A DNA stretch of 64,000 nt from an uncultured Selenomonadales bacterium (GTDB lineage Bacteria > Bacillota > Negativicutes > Acidaminococcales > Acidaminococcaceae): NCBI GenBank assembly GCA_900315925.1, contig ONAV01000002.1:1-64000 (forward strand), in the 5' to 3' direction. Below the pieces are notes generated by a model. That model did no database searches. It was not told the origin of the DNA and saw only the letters and a list, made by a program, of their open reading frames with translations. Positions within the stretch are counted from its first letter, which is position 1, and the number at the start of each line of letters is the position of its first letter. Positions 27,157-36,741 of the stretch are shown here, one piece after another. A program made the position numbers and the translations under genes.

Positions 27157-27173
27157 AATTTTATTTTATGATA
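27157..27173. promoter_or_regulatory. Operator-like half palindrome before the T4SS operon
   Basis: AATTTTATTTTATGATA keeps the ATTTTATGATA half of the motif at 26867. A weak promoter TTGTCA (27123) ... TATTGT lies just upstream, so binding here would block T4SS transcription. Confidence 0.5.
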
Positions 27174-27211
27174 CCATTTAGAAAATAAATCTTCACAAAG
27201 GAGTTTTTGTT

Positions 27212-27913
27212 ATGAATGTGAAAGGCTTTTTTAAACCGAAAGGAAATCCGACAGATATTTTAAAACAAGGTATGCGTGGCCCCTACCAGCGATCTTTGGA
27301 AAATCTCACGTATAAGCTGGAACAGTCCCACCGGATTATCATTGTGCTGATCGTCTGTTTGGTGATCGCAATCCTGTCCATCGTCTTCATCAGCCTTACG
27401 GCCAATTATAAAACCTATGTCGTGCGGGTGGATTCATTGACAGGCCAGGTTGAAGCGGCACAGGAATTGAAGGCGACAAATTATTCTCCCAGGGATGCGG
27501 AAATCAAATATTTTCTTACCTCTCTTGTCGTAGATACCCGGACAATCGGACTGGATCCGGTCGCATATAAACAAAACTGGATGAAGGCTCAATATTTTCT
27601 GACGCCGTCTGCAGCACAGAAGCTGAACAGCATGGTTGCAAAGGAAAATCCGGTTGCAAAGATCAACAAGAAAGAAACGGTACACGTACAAATTAAAAGT
27701 GTAAATCTGCAACCAGGTACGCAGTCCACGTATCAGGTACGCTGGTCAGAAGATAATTTCAACCAAAACGGTATCCTGACACGACGGGATGATTACATCG
27801 GCTTATATACCGTGCAGGTTGTTCCGCCTAAAAAGGAAGATGAGCTGGCGATCAATCCGTTAGGTCTCCGGATCATAGATCTGAATTACAGCAAAGAAGC
27901 AGTAAAGGAGTGA
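27212..27913 (+). CDS. trbF: T4SS protein TrbF/VirB8
   Basis: Inner-membrane assembly factor of the type IV secretion system. 233 residues: a short cytoplasmic N-terminus, one membrane helix (about 43-66, IIIVLIVCLVIAILSIVFI), and a periplasmic NTF2-like domain (from NYKTYVVRVDSLTG to NPLGLRIIDLNYSKE). The end INPLG...D resembles the TrbF subgroup. AAGGAG precedes the ATG. First gene of the T4SS operon, seven bases before trbG. Confidence 0.92.
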   Translation: MNVKGFFKPKGNPTDILKQGMRGPYQRSLENLTYKLEQSHRIIIVLIVCLVIAILSIVFISLTANYKTYVVRVDSLTGQVEAAQELKATNYSPRDAEIKYFLTSLVVDTRTIGLDPVAYKQNWMKAQYFLTPSAAQKLNSMVAKENPVAKINKKETVHVQIKSVNLQPGTQSTYQVRWSEDNFNQNGILTRRDDYIGLYTVQVVPPKKEDELAINPLGLRIIDLNYSKEAVKE

Positions 27914-27919
27914 CCTGAC

Positions 27920-28702
27920 ATGAAAAAGATTTTGCTGTCCGCCGCTTTGCTCGCCGCTATATCCGTAACGTGTTTTGCGGATGAGCCGAAAGCTGTGTTC
28001 CGTGCAGACGATGCCAACATTACTGCCTCTCAGATGGTTTATGAATACGCTCCGGAAAGTTTGTATCATGTAGATACCCAGGTCGGATATATTACCGATA
28101 TCATGTTGAAACCGGGCGAAGTCGTCCAGCATATTGCAGGGGGTGACACAGTACAATGGCTCGTAGACCAGGCAACGGTTAACGGTGTGGCTCATGTATA
28201 TATTAAGCCGAAAGCCAAAGGTATTATGACAAACATGATCATCTCCACTGCGACACATTCCTATCGTCTCGTATTATCTTCTACCGATCAGTTTAATCCG
28301 ATTGTTTCCTGGCGGTTTACGAATGAAGATAATGCAGCTGCTCAAAAGAGGGAAAGCCTGATCCGTTCAGCTAAAGGAATTCCACAGGATATTCCTGTAT
28401 TTTCAGATGGAAATACCAAAAAGTTAAACTTCCATTACCGGTATATAAAAATGAAGAATCTGACTGATGATATGATTCCCATTTCTGTGTTCGATGACGG
28501 TGTACGAACCTATATCCGGATGAAGTCTTCCAACCGGTATGATCTGCCAGTTTTATATAACGTAGATAATCTGGATAAGAATAAGCTGACTTTGGTGAAT
28601 TATCGAGTCAAAGGTAACATGTTCATTGCTGACAGATGCTTTACCAGGGCAAGGTTGAGTTTCGCAGCCAAACGCAGCTTAGATTTTGTACCGGAAAGTT
28701 GA
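27920..28702 (+). CDS. trbG: T4SS protein TrbG/VirB9
   Basis: Outer-membrane core component. 260 residues with a signal peptide (cleavage after VTCFA), an N-terminal domain around YTPESLYHVDTQ-like YAPESLYHVDTQVGYITDIML, and the C-terminal CagX fold (LNFHYRYIKM, VFDDGVRTYIRMK, VNYRVKGNMFIADRCF). The C-terminal domain should pair with TrbI. Overlaps the early part of the following frame but the real trbI start lies after its stop. Confidence 0.92.
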   Translation: MKKILLSAALLAAISVTCFADEPKAVFRADDANITASQMVYEYAPESLYHVDTQVGYITDIMLKPGEVVQHIAGGDTVQWLVDQATVNGVAHVYIKPKAKGIMTNMIISTATHSYRLVLSSTDQFNPIVSWRFTNEDNAAAQKRESLIRSAKGIPQDIPVFSDGNTKKLNFHYRYIKMKNLTDDMIPISVFDDGVRTYIRMKSSNRYDLPVLYNVDNLDKNKLTLVNYRVKGNMFIADRCFTRARLSFAAKRSLDFVPES

Positions 28703-28712
28703 GGAAAATGCC

Positions 28713-29951
28713 ATGGGATTATTTAAAGATATTAAGAATTATATCAACCGTAAAAATCTTAAAAATGAGGATGATTCTTATAAAAATGAAGATGCAGAAT
28801 TGGACAGCCGCTACATGCAGGATCCTGACGAAAATCCGGATGAAAACATTACTGATTATACTCCGGATCCTGATACCGGAAAAATCATTCGTGCGGAAGA
28901 AGAAAAGAATACGGGTACTCGCTTACAGAGCCAACGTATTTTGTTGATTGCTGCGGCAGTTGTTGTTCTTGGTTTTACGTTGCTGTTCGCAGCTGGAAAA
29001 GGCAAGCGGGTAAAGACGCAGCAGAACCCGGATTTGTCTATCAATACCAGCAAGACAAATAACCCTGCAGCATCATTGCCTGACAGCTACGGTCAGTTAT
29101 CCAGATATGAGCAGCAGGCAAAGCCGAAAGAGCCGCCAGTCAGGCAGGTGATTCCGCAACCTGTACAGCAGCAGTATATACAGCCTTCACCGCCTCCGCA
29201 AGTTGCGCAAAATCGTAATGCTGCTCTTGATTTAGAGAAACAGATTTTATCATCTCCTATCTCGTTTAAACTGGATCAAACCTCGCAACAAAATTCAAAC
29301 CAGAATACAGCAAACAATTACTCTGCTCCAACGGTGTATAACAACAATGAACAGGCGGTTTTTTCCAACGGGAACCGCTACGTCCTACACGCCGGGACAG
29401 TGATTCCCGCAACGATGCTGACAGGCGCGACCAGTGATTCCCCGCAAAGCGATATCGTGGCACAGGTCAGGCAGGATGTCTACGACTCTCTTACCGGTGA
29501 ACATTTATTGATTCCCCAGGGCACACGATTGATTGGTCAAAGCGGAAGCGCAGGATCGAGGGGCAATAAACGATTGGGTGTTGTATTCACCCGTATCATT
29601 TTCCCGGACGGACGTTCCATAAATCTTCCAAAACAGCAGGGAATTGACGGTGCAGGGTATCCGGGTCTCAAGGATAAATACGACAGTCATTCCAGCACGT
29701 TATATCGCACCGCTTTCTTGTCTGCTATTTTTGCAGCGGCAGCACAAAGCGCAACTGGTAATACATCCGGAACTGATACCAGGTCACCCGGACAGGAAGC
29801 GGTTTCCGGAGCGGTTGCCGATGTGTTGCGCACAGCAAAAACCATTGTGGATCGTGATGCAAGCATCAATCCCACAATAGAAATCCGTCCAGGTTATCGT
29901 TTCAGTGTATTTATTAATCAGGATTTTGCGTTGAACGCATATTATCAGTAA
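28713..29951 (+). CDS. trbI: T4SS protein TrbI/VirB10
   Basis: Core-complex protein that spans both membranes. Start ATG at 28713, with GAGGAAAA upstream. 412 residues: acidic cytoplasmic N-terminus, membrane helix (RILLIAAAVVVLGFTLLFAA), a Pro/Gln-rich periplasmic linker, then the beta-barrel domain with LHAGTVIPATMLTG, VRQDVYDSLTGEHLLIPQGTRLIG and RPGYRFSVFINQDFAL, all classical VirB10/TrbI motifs. Confidence 0.94.
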   Translation: MGLFKDIKNYINRKNLKNEDDSYKNEDAELDSRYMQDPDENPDENITDYTPDPDTGKIIRAEEEKNTGTRLQSQRILLIAAAVVVLGFTLLFAAGKGKRVKTQQNPDLSINTSKTNNPAASLPDSYGQLSRYEQQAKPKEPPVRQVIPQPVQQQYIQPSPPPQVAQNRNAALDLEKQILSSPISFKLDQTSQQNSNQNTANNYSAPTVYNNNEQAVFSNGNRYVLHAGTVIPATMLTGATSDSPQSDIVAQVRQDVYDSLTGEHLLIPQGTRLIGQSGSAGSRGNKRLGVVFTRIIFPDGRSINLPKQQGIDGAGYPGLKDKYDSHSSTLYRTAFLSAIFAAAAQSATGNTSGTDTRSPGQEAVSGAVADVLRTAKTIVDRDASINPTIEIRPGYRFSVFINQDFALNAYYQ

Positions 29952-29953
29952 AA

Positions 29954-32143
29954 ATGATTCTATTTAAACTATTATTTTCTGTATTTCCTTTTATTATCTC
30001 GTTATGGTATGCCACACAGAAGATTGCGGCTTCATGCCAGTATGATCCGTTGTTGGGTGCCCCGTTTTACTCGGATGCCATTTCGCCTATATATTTGCCT
30101 TGGATGTGGTTCACTTGGCGAAGCCGTTTTGGTTCATATCTTCCGCAGCTGTTCCGGCAGACCGAATTTTATCTTGTTTTGGGACTGTGCTTTTCTTTGT
30201 TGGTTGCATTTTTTGTTTTTGCCGGAGAGAAGAAATTTGATTCCCATGGTTCCGCCCATTGGGCCGGTTGGTTTGACATCGTCAAGATGGATTTCTTTGG
30301 TAAACACGGTATAGTAATCGGTCGCTGGGACAGTCCTTTGATGGCCGTTTATGTCCGGTTTATGAACAGTATCGGGGATCTTTCCAAAGCCTATCCCCTC
30401 GGGCTGCTAAAAAGAATCCATAAAATTCTTACCACGATTTACGGCAAGATCCCCCCTACCCTTTTGATGGATAACAGTAACCTGCATGCAGCACTGACAG
30501 CCGGGACACGAACCGGCAAAGGTGTGTCGTCCATTATCAATACCCAGCTGGGCGGATGGAATGACTCCATGGTAGTCAACGATATCAAATCCGAAAACTG
30601 GGGGGTCACATCCGGTTACCGGAAACAGGTGATGAGGCAGAAAGTCATCAAATTTGAACCGACACAGGGCGATGGATCCTCGGCACGATGGAACCCGTTG
30701 GACGAAATCCCGGTCGGTTCTCCCGATGAAGTATCCTCTGCAATGAATATGGCCCTGACGCTGGCAGACAGCGAAGGGAAAGGAAAGCTGGATCATTGGG
30801 GAGCCAATGCGGCTACCGTGATATCGACAGTCATATTGCACCTGAAATATGCCCATTATTCTGATCCTGAACATTATCCGTATGAACCTTCCCTGTCATC
30901 TGTCGCCTCTTTCCTGAAACAGAATTATGTGACTGTTTGGGAAGATAATAAAGGAAAGTTTGTTCCAGCAGATACGCCTGGGGCAAAAAAAACAGAAAAA
31001 GCAGTCGGTTTTTTAGATACGCTGCGCGTACTGAAATTTTACAAATTCCAGCATGTACCAAAAGATGGAATTAATATCCGGGAATGGAACAGCGAAAAAG
31101 GATGTTTTGAAACACGTAATTTTAAGCCTGAAGATCTGAAGAAACTGTATCCGCAGGCAAGGGCCTTGGACTTTGATCCCTATTCACATCCAATTGTTTC
31201 ATCTGCTTTTGATGAAATACTGGCTAAACCGGAAGATGAATGCGGCTCCATTATTTCTACAGCGAATACTGCATTGAAAGAATATCTGGATCCGATTTTG
31301 GCAGCCAATACGTCATGCAGCGATTTTTGCATTAATGATGTGTTGAATTATAAGGATCCCGTTTCCTTATATCTTGTCACACCTCCGGCGGATCTGATCC
31401 GACTCTCCCCTATCTTCCGTTTGTTCTTTGAATATATGATTAAGGTTCACACTAAAAAAATCGGTGCCTTTGAAAAAGGCCAGGTGAAAGCACTGTATAA
31501 ACATCGCTGCCTTTTATTGATTGATGAATTTTCTTCTCTCGGCAATCTGCAGGCATTTGCGGCCACACTTTCCTTTTCAGCCGGTTACGGTATTAAAGTT
31601 TACTTGGTCAACCAGGGATTAAAGCAGATCAGGCAGAATTACGGCCCGGATAACAATATCCTGTTGAATTGCGGTGTACAGGTTTTCTTTGGTTTAAACG
31701 ATGATGATACGCCAAAATATGTGTCTGAGCGCCTGGGAACGCAGACCATTTTGGAATACAGTGAAACAGATTCCGGATTATTCAAACGTCGGCAAAAGAC
31801 ATATAACAAGATTTCCCGGCCTTTGATGTATCCGGATGAAGTTTCCGGCATGGCGGACACGGAAATCATTTCTATGACTACGTTTCCACCGATCCATTGC
31901 AATAAGGCCCGGTATTATGAATATGATATGTTCCGGAAACGTCTCATGGATGCTCCTGCTGTTTCGGATATTATCCGTTATAAGGATTATAAAAAAGGTG
32001 AAACTGCTGCCTATCCCGGTTATCCGGATTTTCAGGAGCCATTGGTCGAAAATGAGATGCGGCGTAAAAAGATTGATGAATATTTGGCAGCCAAAAGAAA
32101 AAAGGATGAGTATATTCCTTTTTCGTACACTTATAAAATTTGA
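29954..32143 (+). CDS. traG: Conjugative coupling protein TraG/VirD4
   Basis: Hexameric ATPase that brings the relaxosome to the T4SS. 729 residues: two membrane segments near the N-terminus (about 1-20 and 71-91), Walker A LTAGTRTGKGVSSI (about 181-194), Walker B RCLLLIDEFSSLG (about 515), and PVSLYLVTPPADL. Starts two bases after the trbI stop. In RP4 traG lies in a different operon; here it is inserted between the FGI and BCDE blocks. Confidence 0.94.
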   Translation: MILFKLLFSVFPFIISLWYATQKIAASCQYDPLLGAPFYSDAISPIYLPWMWFTWRSRFGSYLPQLFRQTEFYLVLGLCFSLLVAFFVFAGEKKFDSHGSAHWAGWFDIVKMDFFGKHGIVIGRWDSPLMAVYVRFMNSIGDLSKAYPLGLLKRIHKILTTIYGKIPPTLLMDNSNLHAALTAGTRTGKGVSSIINTQLGGWNDSMVVNDIKSENWGVTSGYRKQVMRQKVIKFEPTQGDGSSARWNPLDEIPVGSPDEVSSAMNMALTLADSEGKGKLDHWGANAATVISTVILHLKYAHYSDPEHYPYEPSLSSVASFLKQNYVTVWEDNKGKFVPADTPGAKKTEKAVGFLDTLRVLKFYKFQHVPKDGINIREWNSEKGCFETRNFKPEDLKKLYPQARALDFDPYSHPIVSSAFDEILAKPEDECGSIISTANTALKEYLDPILAANTSCSDFCINDVLNYKDPVSLYLVTPPADLIRLSPIFRLFFEYMIKVHTKKIGAFEKGQVKALYKHRCLLLIDEFSSLGNLQAFAATLSFSAGYGIKVYLVNQGLKQIRQNYGPDNNILLNCGVQVFFGLNDDDTPKYVSERLGTQTILEYSETDSGLFKRRQKTYNKISRPLMYPDEVSGMADTEIISMTTFPPIHCNKARYYEYDMFRKRLMDAPAVSDIIRYKDYKKGETAAYPGYPDFQEPLVENEMRRKKIDEYLAAKRKKDEYIPFSYTYKI

Positions 32144-32160
32144 GGAAGGACGTGGTTTAT

Positions 32161-32496
32161 ATGACAGGCAGCCGGTTCCGGCTTGACCAGAAAAAAGAAA
32201 AAGCCAAAAAACTTGCGGAACGCCGCAAGAAATTTTTGGCGAAAGTACAAAAAGCTGATAATGAGTACAAGCGGCAGGAACGGGAGCTGCAACGTTCCAT
32301 TGACGCAGAGACCGATATCTATATCGGGCAGTTCATTCGAAAGATCGGCTTTCCCGTTGATAATGAAGGATTGTTGATCGGCGTCTTGCTGGATGCAAAA
32401 AAACGGTTGGAAGAAGATACCACCGGTTCTTTGATGAATACTTTTATCTCACGGTATTCAGAATTTATAAAAGAGAAGGTTCCCGTCAATGAGTGA
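32161..32496 (+). CDS. Small conjugation protein, TraD-like (tentative)
   Basis: 111 residues. The N-terminal half is a basic helix (KKEKAKKLAERRKKFLAKVQ) and the C-terminal half contains IYIGQFIRKIGFPVDNEGLLIGVLLDAKKRL. That layout recalls the small TraC/TraD relaxosome accessory family (PF06412-type), with a G-x-L-x-G-x-L core, but I cannot verify it. Start ATG at 32161. Its end overlaps trbB by eight bases. Could assist relaxase or coupling protein. Confidence 0.5.
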   Translation: MTGSRFRLDQKKEKAKKLAERRKKFLAKVQKADNEYKRQERELQRSIDAETDIYIGQFIRKIGFPVDNEGLLIGVLLDAKKRLEEDTTGSLMNTFISRYSEFIKEKVPVNE

Positions 32497-33475
32497 GACA
32501 ACAGATTTACGATCCATCAATGTATTATTGGGAGATTTTACCGTTAAACTTATGCAGCGCGATGATGTTACCGATATATGGGTAAATGCAGACGGTAGAA
32601 TCTGGTATCGCAGCCATGACGAAGGCGATGTCTTGACTGAAGAAACGTTAAATCCGGAAAAACGCCTGGCCATTATACGGTATTTTGCCGGTTGTGATCA
32701 GAAATTCTGTACCCGCGACGATCCGTCGGTCGGGCTGGATATCCCAGGATATGACGCCCGTTTTCAGGGCATGATTCCCCCTATCGTAGATGAACCGGCA
32801 TTCCTGATTCGGAAACGTGCCATCCGGATTTATCCCTTGGACGATTATGTTGCCAACGGGACTTTATCGAAAAGTCATTATGATTTCATTCGCAAAGCCA
32901 TTAAAGACAGAAAAAACATTTTGGTCGTTGGGGGGACAGGAACCGGAAAAACCACATTTTTAAACGCCATACTGAAATCTGCATCTGAAATCAGTCCGAA
33001 CCATCGGTTTGTGATTCTGCAGGACGTTAAAGAATTACAATGTGATGCAATCAATACGTTATATATGTACACGAAGCAAGATGACGGCAGAGCTGCTGTC
33101 CGGTATGACATGACAAAACTGCTGGCTATCGCGATGCGCTGTAATCCGGACAGGATTGTAGTCGGTGAAGTCCGCAACGGTGCTGCGTTCACGATGCTAA
33201 AAAGTTGGAACACCGGCCATCCCGGCGGAGCCTGTACCGTCCATGCGGATGATGCGGAACGGGGCCTGACCCGGATCAAATCATTGGCCCAGGAAGATCC
33301 GGATGCCGCAGGCGATCTGAAGGATTTAATTGGCGAAGCAGTCAATGTCGTGATCGTCATCCGCCACGTAGAGCTTCCGGACGGGCGGAGAAGCCGTCAG
33401 ATAAGCGAAATCATAGAAGTCAACGGTTATGACGCCGTTACTGATAAATATTTAATTAATCACATAAAAAGGTAA
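32489..33475 (+). CDS. trbB: T4SS ATPase TrbB/VirB11
   Basis: Hexameric secretion ATPase of 328 residues. Walker A VVGGTGTGKTTFLNA (146-160), Asp box LQDVKELQ, Walker B-like RIVVGEVRNGAAF, and His box TGHPGGACTVHADD. Cytoplasmic. Overlaps the small gene before it; trbC follows 12 bases later. Confidence 0.95.
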   Translation: MSETTDLRSINVLLGDFTVKLMQRDDVTDIWVNADGRIWYRSHDEGDVLTEETLNPEKRLAIIRYFAGCDQKFCTRDDPSVGLDIPGYDARFQGMIPPIVDEPAFLIRKRAIRIYPLDDYVANGTLSKSHYDFIRKAIKDRKNILVVGGTGTGKTTFLNAILKSASEISPNHRFVILQDVKELQCDAINTLYMYTKQDDGRAAVRYDMTKLLAIAMRCNPDRIVVGEVRNGAAFTMLKSWNTGHPGGACTVHADDAERGLTRIKSLAQEDPDAAGDLKDLIGEAVNVVIVIRHVELPDGRRSRQISEIIEVNGYDAVTDKYLINHIKR

Positions 33476-33487
33476 AGGAGTGAAAGT

Positions 33488-33853
33488 ATGAAAAAAGTAA
33501 AATTTCGTAATGCAATTCTTATGGCCATGGCTTTAACCATGATTCCTTGTGTCGCTTTTGCCAGTGCGACCAGTTTGACGGTCGGTGGAAGTACGATGAC
33601 AGCTGCATCTATCCAGTGGCCATGGATGGGTACTCTTACATCGTTAGCATTAAATATAATCGGCCCGTTGTCTATTGTATGTGCTTTATGCGGTATTTTT
33701 GTTACGGTCGGCGGCGCGCTGATGGGTTATGGACGCCAGGGAATCGGTGCCGGTATCGGTTTCCTGATTGCGTTTGCAGTGTTGCGCTATTCTCCGGATA
33801 TCTTGGCTGCAATCGGCGGCGCAACGGAAGGTTTAACTATTTTGGGGTTATAA
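33488..33853 (+). CDS. trbC: T4SS pilin TrbC/VirB2
   Basis: Major pilus subunit, 121 residues. Basic N-terminus and long signal peptide ending near FASA, followed by two hydrophobic helices with a tight loop between them (IGPLSIVCALCGIFVTVGGAL and GAGIGFLIAFAVL). TrbC-type pilins are cyclised by a TraF-type peptidase, and such a peptidase gene is present at 40084. trbD begins three bases later. Confidence 0.88.
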   Translation: MKKVKFRNAILMAMALTMIPCVAFASATSLTVGGSTMTAASIQWPWMGTLTSLALNIIGPLSIVCALCGIFVTVGGALMGYGRQGIGAGIGFLIAFAVLRYSPDILAAIGGATEGLTILGL

Positions 33854-33856
33854 GTT

Positions 33857-34123
33857 ATGCGTAGCGTTAATGATGTGGAAGGGTTTTCTATCCCTATTCA
33901 CCGTTCTTTGATCAGTCCTATGTATTGGATGGGTGTTCCCCGAAAGCTGCTTTTGATAGAAGTTGGCGCATCGGTCTTTGCATTTGTGTTTTTTAAGAAT
34001 TACTATGTTGCAATCCTGATGATCCTTTTGCATATGGTCTTTATGGTTTTAGGCCGCCGGGATCCTCAGTTTCATCAGGTCTTCTGGCGGTATTTGTTGC
34101 ACAGTCCATATTATTACAGGTGA
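33857..34123 (+). CDS. trbD: T4SS protein TrbD/VirB3
   Basis: 88-residue inner-membrane protein with two adjacent hydrophobic helices (LLLIEVGASVFAFVFF and VAILMILLHMVFMVL). FSIPIHRSLISPMYWMGVPRKL is the typical VirB3/TrbD opening. Located directly before the VirB4 homologue, with which VirB3 works or is sometimes fused. Confidence 0.9.
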   Translation: MRSVNDVEGFSIPIHRSLISPMYWMGVPRKLLLIEVGASVFAFVFFKNYYVAILMILLHMVFMVLGRRDPQFHQVFWRYLLHSPYYYR

Positions 34124-34128
34124 TTAAC

Positions 34129-36618
34129 ATGTTTTTTGACAGACTATTTGGTAACAAGAATCCAAAGATTAAAGCCCAATCCTTTGCGGATATGGATAAG
34201 GATGATTTGCGGTATATCCTGAATTGGGGCTGGATTGATCCAGAATCCGGTACAGTTTTCGGAAAGGATGGATCTTTTATGGTCTCTTTCCGTTTCCGTG
34301 GCCCGGATATGGAATCCAGTACGCCGGAAGAGCTGATCTTCTATGTGGCGCAATTAAACGACATCATAAAGAATCTGCCGACCGGTTATTCCCTTTATGT
34401 GGAATCGCAACGGTGTTTTGAGGACAGTTATGATAAAGCAAAAATGCCGTCCCCGTTGCTGCAAAAATTTGAGGATGAACGTTCAGTTTATTATAGCAGC
34501 AAGAAACATTTTGAGTCTCATCACTTCTTTACAATCTGCTATCTGCCGCCGAAAATAGTACGTTCCAAGATTGACAGTTTTCTGATCAAGGATGCCCGGC
34601 AGGAAGAGCATAAGGAAGAAACAGAAATTGCAGCTAAAAATATTATGGAATTCGGAAAGCAAGTAGAACGGATTGTTAACCTGTTAGGTTCCTGCTTCCC
34701 TTCCATCGAACCGATGAATGGTGAAGATATGCTTTCTTACCTGCACAGCTGCATTTCCAATTCGAGATTTACGGTAGGCATTAATAATGATCTTACGATT
34801 TCCGATTATATCTGTGACTGTAATATCGTAACCGGTTCTAAACCCATGCTTGGTGACAGGCATATGCGTGTGATCAGCATCCATCCAAACGGCATGAAAG
34901 GATTTCCGTTTGAATCCAATCCGGGTATCCTCGATGTTTTGGACAAACTCAATTTTGAATACCGCTGGGTGGTACGCTTTATCCCGTTGGCCAAGCAGGA
35001 TGCCCAAAAGGCGTTGGATGATTTTTATGACCGGTATGACGAACAGACAAAATCCATCAAGCAGATCATCGGTGACAAGCTTTCCGATGTCCCTTCCGAT
35101 AAGCAAAACGATCTGGCCGTTTCCAATAAAGAGGATACACGTGTAGCCAAACAGGAATTGGACAATGAGCTTGCTTCGTATGGATATTTTACGATGACGA
35201 TCGTTGTTAAAGATATCAACCAGTCCCGTTGTGAGGAAAAGGCTAACGCTGTTCTCCACGCTATGCAATCCTGCAAATTTGTGGGATATATAGAAGGATT
35301 TAACAGCATTGATGCCTGGTATGGATCTTTGCCCGGTCAGCTGTACGCCAACGTCCGCAGGCCGATTATTAATTCGCTAAATTTCTGCCATTTCGCACCG
35401 TTTCTGGCGCAATGGCCCGGCGAACGACGCAACCAGCATTTGAATGGCCCTGTATTGTTATATACCGATACAACCGGTAACACACCGTTCCGCTTGTCGC
35501 TGCACGAAGGCGATAACGGTCACACTATGGTAGTCGGCCCGTCCGGTTCCGGCAAATCTGTATTATTGAATACCATCGAAGCACATTTCCCCAAATATAA
35601 AGGGGCAAAGGTTTTTGTGTTTGACAAAGGCATGTCCAGCCGCGCGTTATGCCTGGCTGCAGGAGGCAACTTCTATAATCTCGCCCAGGAAGGGAAAGGC
35701 GAACTCAGCTTTCAGCCCCTTGCCCGTATTGACGATGATACGGAAGAAGCATGGTGCCAGGAATGGATCCTCTCCTTCTGCGAACAGATGAAGATGGATG
35801 TGAAACCGCAGCACCGTACATTGGTGTGGGATGCGCTGGAAAGTCTCAAAACCATGCCGGTAGAGGAACGTACTATCAGCAATTTTTATAATTTCGTGCA
35901 GAGCCAGGATATTAAAGACGCGCTGGTTATGCTGACAAAGACCGGAAGCTACGGCAGGTTATTTGATAATTCAATTGACTTTTTCGGTACAGGGAATTGG
36001 CAGTGCTTTGAGATGGAAACCATTATGAATATGCCATCCATTGTGCCTTTAACGTTGGATTATTTGTTCCATCGCATCGAAGGCAGCATTAACGAGGCAG
36101 CCGGGCCGTCCATGATCGTGCTGGATGAATGCTGGCTGTTCTTCGATAATCCGATTTTCCAGAAAAAATTAAAAGATTATTTCAAAACTATGCGGAAAAA
36201 AAATTGCCAGCTCGTTTTTGCCACTCAGAACTTATCGGATATTGCTAATAAACCGGAGCTGCTAAATACGCTGATGGACTCCTGCCCTTCCCGTATTTAT
36301 CTGCCTAATGTCCATGCCGGTAATGATAATAACCGGGAACTGTATCATATGTTCGGCCTGAATGACAGTCAGATCCGGATTATTTCGCAAATCAAGCCAA
36401 AACAGGATTATTATTTTTCTGGCGGACGTGGCAACCGTGTATTCCGGCTGGCATTGCAGGAATCGGAGTTACCGTTTGTAACGGCGACATATAAAGAAGA
36501 TCAGCAGGAAATCGACCGTTTCCTTTCCGTGAACAACCGTAAAGATTTTGTGAAATTCTGGCTACAGAAATATGGGAAAGACGCTGTTTGGCATGATCTG
36601 GAAGCAAACTATTCCTGA
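34129..36618 (+). CDS. trbE: T4SS ATPase TrbE/VirB4
   Basis: 829 residues. N-terminal CagE_TrbE_VirB domain (to about residue 430) and C-terminal ATPase: Walker A VVGPSGSGKSVLLN (about 466), Walker B SMIVLDECWLFFDN (about 660), and FATQNLSDIAN. It powers pilus assembly. Start ATG at 34129, with AGGTG ten bases upstream from the trbD end; GTG at 34120 is less likely. Ends the first block of the operon. Confidence 0.95.
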   Translation: MFFDRLFGNKNPKIKAQSFADMDKDDLRYILNWGWIDPESGTVFGKDGSFMVSFRFRGPDMESSTPEELIFYVAQLNDIIKNLPTGYSLYVESQRCFEDSYDKAKMPSPLLQKFEDERSVYYSSKKHFESHHFFTICYLPPKIVRSKIDSFLIKDARQEEHKEETEIAAKNIMEFGKQVERIVNLLGSCFPSIEPMNGEDMLSYLHSCISNSRFTVGINNDLTISDYICDCNIVTGSKPMLGDRHMRVISIHPNGMKGFPFESNPGILDVLDKLNFEYRWVVRFIPLAKQDAQKALDDFYDRYDEQTKSIKQIIGDKLSDVPSDKQNDLAVSNKEDTRVAKQELDNELASYGYFTMTIVVKDINQSRCEEKANAVLHAMQSCKFVGYIEGFNSIDAWYGSLPGQLYANVRRPIINSLNFCHFAPFLAQWPGERRNQHLNGPVLLYTDTTGNTPFRLSLHEGDNGHTMVVGPSGSGKSVLLNTIEAHFPKYKGAKVFVFDKGMSSRALCLAAGGNFYNLAQEGKGELSFQPLARIDDDTEEAWCQEWILSFCEQMKMDVKPQHRTLVWDALESLKTMPVEERTISNFYNFVQSQDIKDALVMLTKTGSYGRLFDNSIDFFGTGNWQCFEMETIMNMPSIVPLTLDYLFHRIEGSINEAAGPSMIVLDECWLFFDNPIFQKKLKDYFKTMRKKNCQLVFATQNLSDIANKPELLNTLMDSCPSRIYLPNVHAGNDNNRELYHMFGLNDSQIRIISQIKPKQDYYFSGGRGNRVFRLALQESELPFVTATYKEDQQEIDRFLSVNNRKDFVKFWLQKYGKDAVWHDLEANYS

Positions 36619-36638
36619 GTGGGTTCTATATAACAACT

Positions 36639-36670
36639 TATACATTTTATACAAACATCTAAAATGTATA
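36639..36670. promoter_or_regulatory. AT-rich inverted repeat before trbJ
   Basis: TATACATTTT / AAAATGTATA with a 12-base loop, in the 123-base gap between trbE and trbJ. It contains a variant (TATACATTTTATA) of the 13-mer TATACATTTCATA repeated at 41671, 42653 and 42725. No T tract follows, so more likely a binding site than a terminator. Confidence 0.5.
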
Positions 36671-36741
36671 AAATATATGAATTGTATGAATCGTGATAAA
36701 TATAACAAATATTATGTTTCATACAGGGAAGGACAAACAAA